A stretch of 64,000 nt of DNA, taken from assembly GCA_947462815.1 (NCBI GenBank), contig CANHQR010000009.1:1-64000 (forward strand), in the 5' to 3' direction. Under the pieces are notes generated by a model. That model saw nothing but the letters and a program-made list of their open reading frames with translations. It did not search any database and was not told where the DNA came from. The position numbers were made by a program, and so were the translations under genes. The DNA comes from Pseudobdellovibrionaceae bacterium. Its GTDB lineage: Bacteria > Bdellovibrionota > Bdellovibrionia > Bdellovibrionales > JAMPXM01. This document shows, in pieces, positions 62,087 to 64,000 of this stretch (the stretch's first letter is position 1; each line of letters begins with the position of its first letter).

Positions 62087-63039
62087 TGAGCCAAGTATCG
62101 ATTCTCTCCAAATCTCAATCTGTGGACTTTGACTCGGACTTTGACTCGGACTTTGACTCGGACTTTGACTCGGACTTTGCAACAGAAGCCAGCCAGCACG
62201 AAGCCAGCCAGCACGATGGCAGCAAGCCCCAAAAACACCTGACCCGAAAAAACCTGAGCAGAACTCCAAATCGGACTTCAAAGCGCGGGAGCACGATGCT
62301 GAGTCTGTTGCTCTTGATGCCTCTGGTGCTTCTCATCGCCTTCGCATGTGGGTTTTTGAGTTTGATCTTGAAGCTTGAGTCGGACGTACTCGCTGCTTGT
62401 CGAATCGCCCAAGCCGATCAACAACATCAAGCCTCGCGGGCCGCGGAAAATATTCTTCGCCTCAACCCGCGTGCATGGCGTCTCTCCCAGCAAAGACGCC
62501 GAGCTCTCACTCTCATGTCAAATCCTAAGACCCTCGCCGCCGGCGCGAGCCTGCTCGCTCGCACTGAAGTCGCGCAAAAAAAGCTCGCTGTGCTCCAGCA
62601 GAGTCATCTGCAAGCGGGTCGCCTCGCCTCACAAACTGCACCGGATCTCGCTCGACAAAAGATGCTTCAAGTCTTGCCTAAGTCCCCGAGATTTCCCCTG
62701 CAATCACGACTTTTACGCTGGCGGCCTGGAGAGTTTGCGGTGGAAGCTGTGGATCCAACCCTCACGGCACCCGTTTACCGTCTGGCAGAGAACTTTGAGC
62801 GGCGGCAACGCAGCGAAGTTCAGCTTGAAGTTCAACTCCCCTCAATGAGGCTCGAGTTGCCGGGCGGTCTCAAGCTCGAGCTTCCGCCATTACAGCTCGG
62901 ATGCTCGATGACAGCTGAGCGCTACGGGCTCAAGAGGCGATCCGAAGAATCTCTCCACTCGCCCAATTCACTCATCGATCGAGGAGGTCAAAAATGGCGC
63001 ATTCGTCCTGCCGAGGCCAAGCTCTCATCGAGCTTCTGA
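62086..63039 (+). CDS. membrane protein with Asp-rich repeat, Tad-cluster-associated
   Basis: The product has 317 residues (GTG 62083 is an alternative start; GGAGG lies nearby). The N-terminus carries about five DFDS repeats (residues 14-32) encoded by a 12-base tandem repeat. A basic part and one transmembrane helix follow (MLSLLLLMPLVLLIAFACGFL, about residues 70-92). The rest is a soluble, helical-then-strand region (ILRLNPRAWRLSQQRRRALTL, VQLEVQLPSMRLELPGGLKLEL). TadG-like proteins share one N-terminal helix near a pilin cluster; the match is inferred. It overlaps the next small gene by 46 bases. Confidence 0.6.
   Translation: MSQVSILSKSQSVDFDSDFDSDFDSDFDSDFATEASQHEASQHDGSKPQKHLTRKNLSRTPNRTSKRGSTMLSLLLLMPLVLLIAFACGFLSLILKLESDVLAACRIAQADQQHQASRAAENILRLNPRAWRLSQQRRRALTLMSNPKTLAAGASLLARTEVAQKKLAVLQQSHLQAGRLASQTAPDLARQKMLQVLPKSPRFPLQSRLLRWRPGEFAVEAVDPTLTAPVYRLAENFERRQRSEVQLEVQLPSMRLELPGGLKLELPPLQLGCSMTAERYGLKRRSEESLHSPNSLIDRGGQKWRIRPAEAKLSSSF
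62122..62178. repeat. 12-base tandem repeat encoding DFDS
   Basis: GACTTTGACTCG is repeated about four to five times with no change at the DNA level. The identical units suggest a young expansion that can add or lose four residues at a time without breaking the frame. Confidence 0.88.
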
Positions 63040-63152
63040 TTGTCCTCGCGCTCCTTATATTCTGCATATTTGTAACTTTGGAGCGCGTGACCAGCTTACG
63101 CCAACACATTCAAAAAAGTGGTAGCGAGCGGCCAACGACTTCAATCCCCTAG
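62994..63152 (+). CDS. 52-residue prepilin-like peptide gene
   Basis: ATG 62994 follows GAGGAGG at a 7-base spacing, and the frame ends at TAG 63150-63152. It overlaps the previous gene by 46 bases. The sequence starts MAHSSCRGQALIELLIVLALLIFC: Gly then QALIELL (Glu five residues after the Gly), the hallmark of a prepilin/pseudopilin helix. The rest (RVTSLRQHIQKSGSERP) is a short polar tail. It fits the minor pilin size of Tad clusters. Confidence 0.7.
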   Translation: MAHSSCRGQALIELLIVLALLIFCIFVTLERVTSLRQHIQKSGSERPTTSIP

Positions 63153-63222
63153 CAACACAAGTTCTTTACTCAAAGTCGCCCCCGGGCCCCCATGCACAAA
63201 AGTATCAAGGTAAGGACATTGA

Positions 63223-64000
63223 ATGTCGAAAGTCGACCTCCACAGTCAGCAGATAAAGCTTCCATTCCTGACACAATTCTCAGTTCGAGCCATTCCATCG
63301 CGCTGGCAAATCTGGCGCGATGCTTGGGACAAACGACGCCGAAGTTGGCAGCGTCTGCCGATCGAAGAGCAGCAGCGTCGCGAGGTTCGCCTTTGGATGT
63401 GGGGTGCGGGAGGTCTACTGACGCTGATGACCGCCCTTTCTGTCGTGGAGGCTCGACAGTCTCGCCACGAAGAAAATTTTAAGATTCCCGAAGGGCTCCG
63501 CATGGTCCGCATAAATTTGATTGGCCCAGATCATGAAGCTGCTCTCGAGTGGCCTGATGATGTGAACCGCGTTGATCTCTACTCCAGTCAGCACTCTCGA
63601 GCGATTCTACGCGGTGTTGATTTGTGGCGCTCTCCTCGTGGGAGCTTCTCGGTTCTCGTTCCGGAATCTCTCCTCCAAGAGTCGGGCCTGCCACGCGATC
63701 TTCAACTCCCTGTACGGGCGATCCGACGAGGTGAATACGAGAATCGAGAGCTCCCCGCTGCGCCTGAATCTAATGCCGAAGCCGAAGCGATTCGCTTGCG
63801 GAGCAATTCGAGCGCGCTTCATCGAGAGCGATCATCGGGTACATCCAAAAGCAGGCGTCGTACCTCAACTGTTGTGATTCATACCGAATTGGGTCTCGAT
63901 CCAGATCCTGACGCCACAGCGCGCGAAGAGTGGAGAGGCACAAATCCTAACGATGCCAAGGAGGACCTCTCGGAGTCCTCGCCTTTGACCGTCGATGATG
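63223..64000 (+). CDS. CpaB/RcpC-like pilus assembly protein, 3' end outside the window
   Basis: An ATG at 63223 opens a frame with no stop before the right edge, at least 259 residues. One transmembrane helix (WMWGAGGLLTLMTALSVV) follows a basic N-terminus of about 55 residues. Then come FKIPEGLRMVRINLIGPDHEAALEWPDDVNRVDLYSSQHSRAILRGVDLW and FSVLVPESLLQESGLPRDLQLPVRAIRRGEYENR. The order of an early conserved VRINL strand, a VDLY strand and a leucine-rich VPESLLQ segment recalls CpaB/RcpC. The Ser/Arg-rich later part is poorly conserved. It lies in the Tad-like cluster, which supports the call. Moderate confidence only. Confidence 0.55.
   Translation, partial: MSKVDLHSQQIKLPFLTQFSVRAIPSRWQIWRDAWDKRRRSWQRLPIEEQQRREVRLWMWGAGGLLTLMTALSVVEARQSRHEENFKIPEGLRMVRINLIGPDHEAALEWPDDVNRVDLYSSQHSRAILRGVDLWRSPRGSFSVLVPESLLQESGLPRDLQLPVRAIRRGEYENRELPAAPESNAEAEAIRLRSNSSALHRERSSGTSKSRRRTSTVVIHTELGLDPDPDATAREEWRGTNPNDAKEDLSESSPLTVDD

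Noticed and set aside
1-64000. CRISPR array
   Set aside because: No regularly spaced identical repeats with unique spacers exist; the tandem repeats found have no spacers.

Overview
The window reads as a chromosomal piece of a GC-rich Gram-negative bacterium, most likely a member of the Bdellovibrionota (Bdellovibrio and relatives). Three lipoproteins carry the odd lipobox [FY]QNC that I associate with that group. Other signs are a very large exported proteome, several peptidoglycan-cutting enzymes, and small envelope proteins that match no family I know. I see no plasmid, phage or CRISPR signatures. Taxonomy is inferred from protein style only.

Layout. 0-1 kb: the 5' part of an exported protein running off the left edge (minus strand). 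1.4-4.6 kb: SH3-like protein, DUF3570 outer-membrane protein, TlpA-type thioredoxin and DUF4266 lipoprotein. 4.6-10 kb: a plus-strand set with three CXXCH heme-c motifs, a DUF1588/DUF1585-like cytochrome, a Tat-exported DUF1501-like protein and the [FY]QNC lipoproteins. 10-14 kb: a methyltransferase, an IS1-like transposase, and an ApbE FMN transferase that belongs functionally with DUF3570/DUF4266. 14-26 kb: a DUF4286/histone-H1-like fusion, a cyclic-nucleotide-binding protein ending at a C10 tract, gcvP, a pilin-like protein, patatin, L,D-transpeptidase, radical SAM protein, MnmC-like methylase, phosphofructokinase and GNAT. 26-36 kb: secreted and membrane proteins (Cys-rich repeats, EEP nuclease, APC permease, FKBP lipoprotein, hypothetical exported proteins, a hydrolase). 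36-38.4 kb: a DinB-like protein and an esterase diverging from a palindromic operator, followed by a TetR regulator. 38-50 kb: DUF4269, lysozyme-like protein, two CBS proteins, CAP protein, serine protease, an HExxH protein overlapping a membrane nucleotide cyclase, AhpD-like protein and an SbtA-like transporter. 50.4-53.4 kb: an AT-richer patch with a dead IS3-family transposase, two membrane proteins and tRNA-Leu(TAG). 53.6-61 kb: a Bax-like glucosaminidase with a long VATP repeat, gcvH, gcvT, a lytic transglycosylase and folD. 61-64 kb: a Tad/Flp-like pilus cluster, including a 52-residue prepilin gene, running off the right edge.

Working together. gcvP, gcvT, gcvH and folD give glycine cleavage and one-carbon folate metabolism, although gcvP lies 38 kb from gcvTH. 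The redox block at 1-14 kb looks like an envelope electron-transfer or metal/thiol redox module that has been broken up by an insertion sequence. The class III cyclase at 46 kb and the cyclic-nucleotide-binding protein at 15 kb could form one signalling pathway. Low-copy tandem repeats occur both inside genes (VATP, DFDS) and between genes, so repeat slippage seems to be active in this genome.

Limits: everything was read by eye without database searches. Domain names rest on remembered motifs, and start codons were chosen from ribosome-binding sites and signal peptides.
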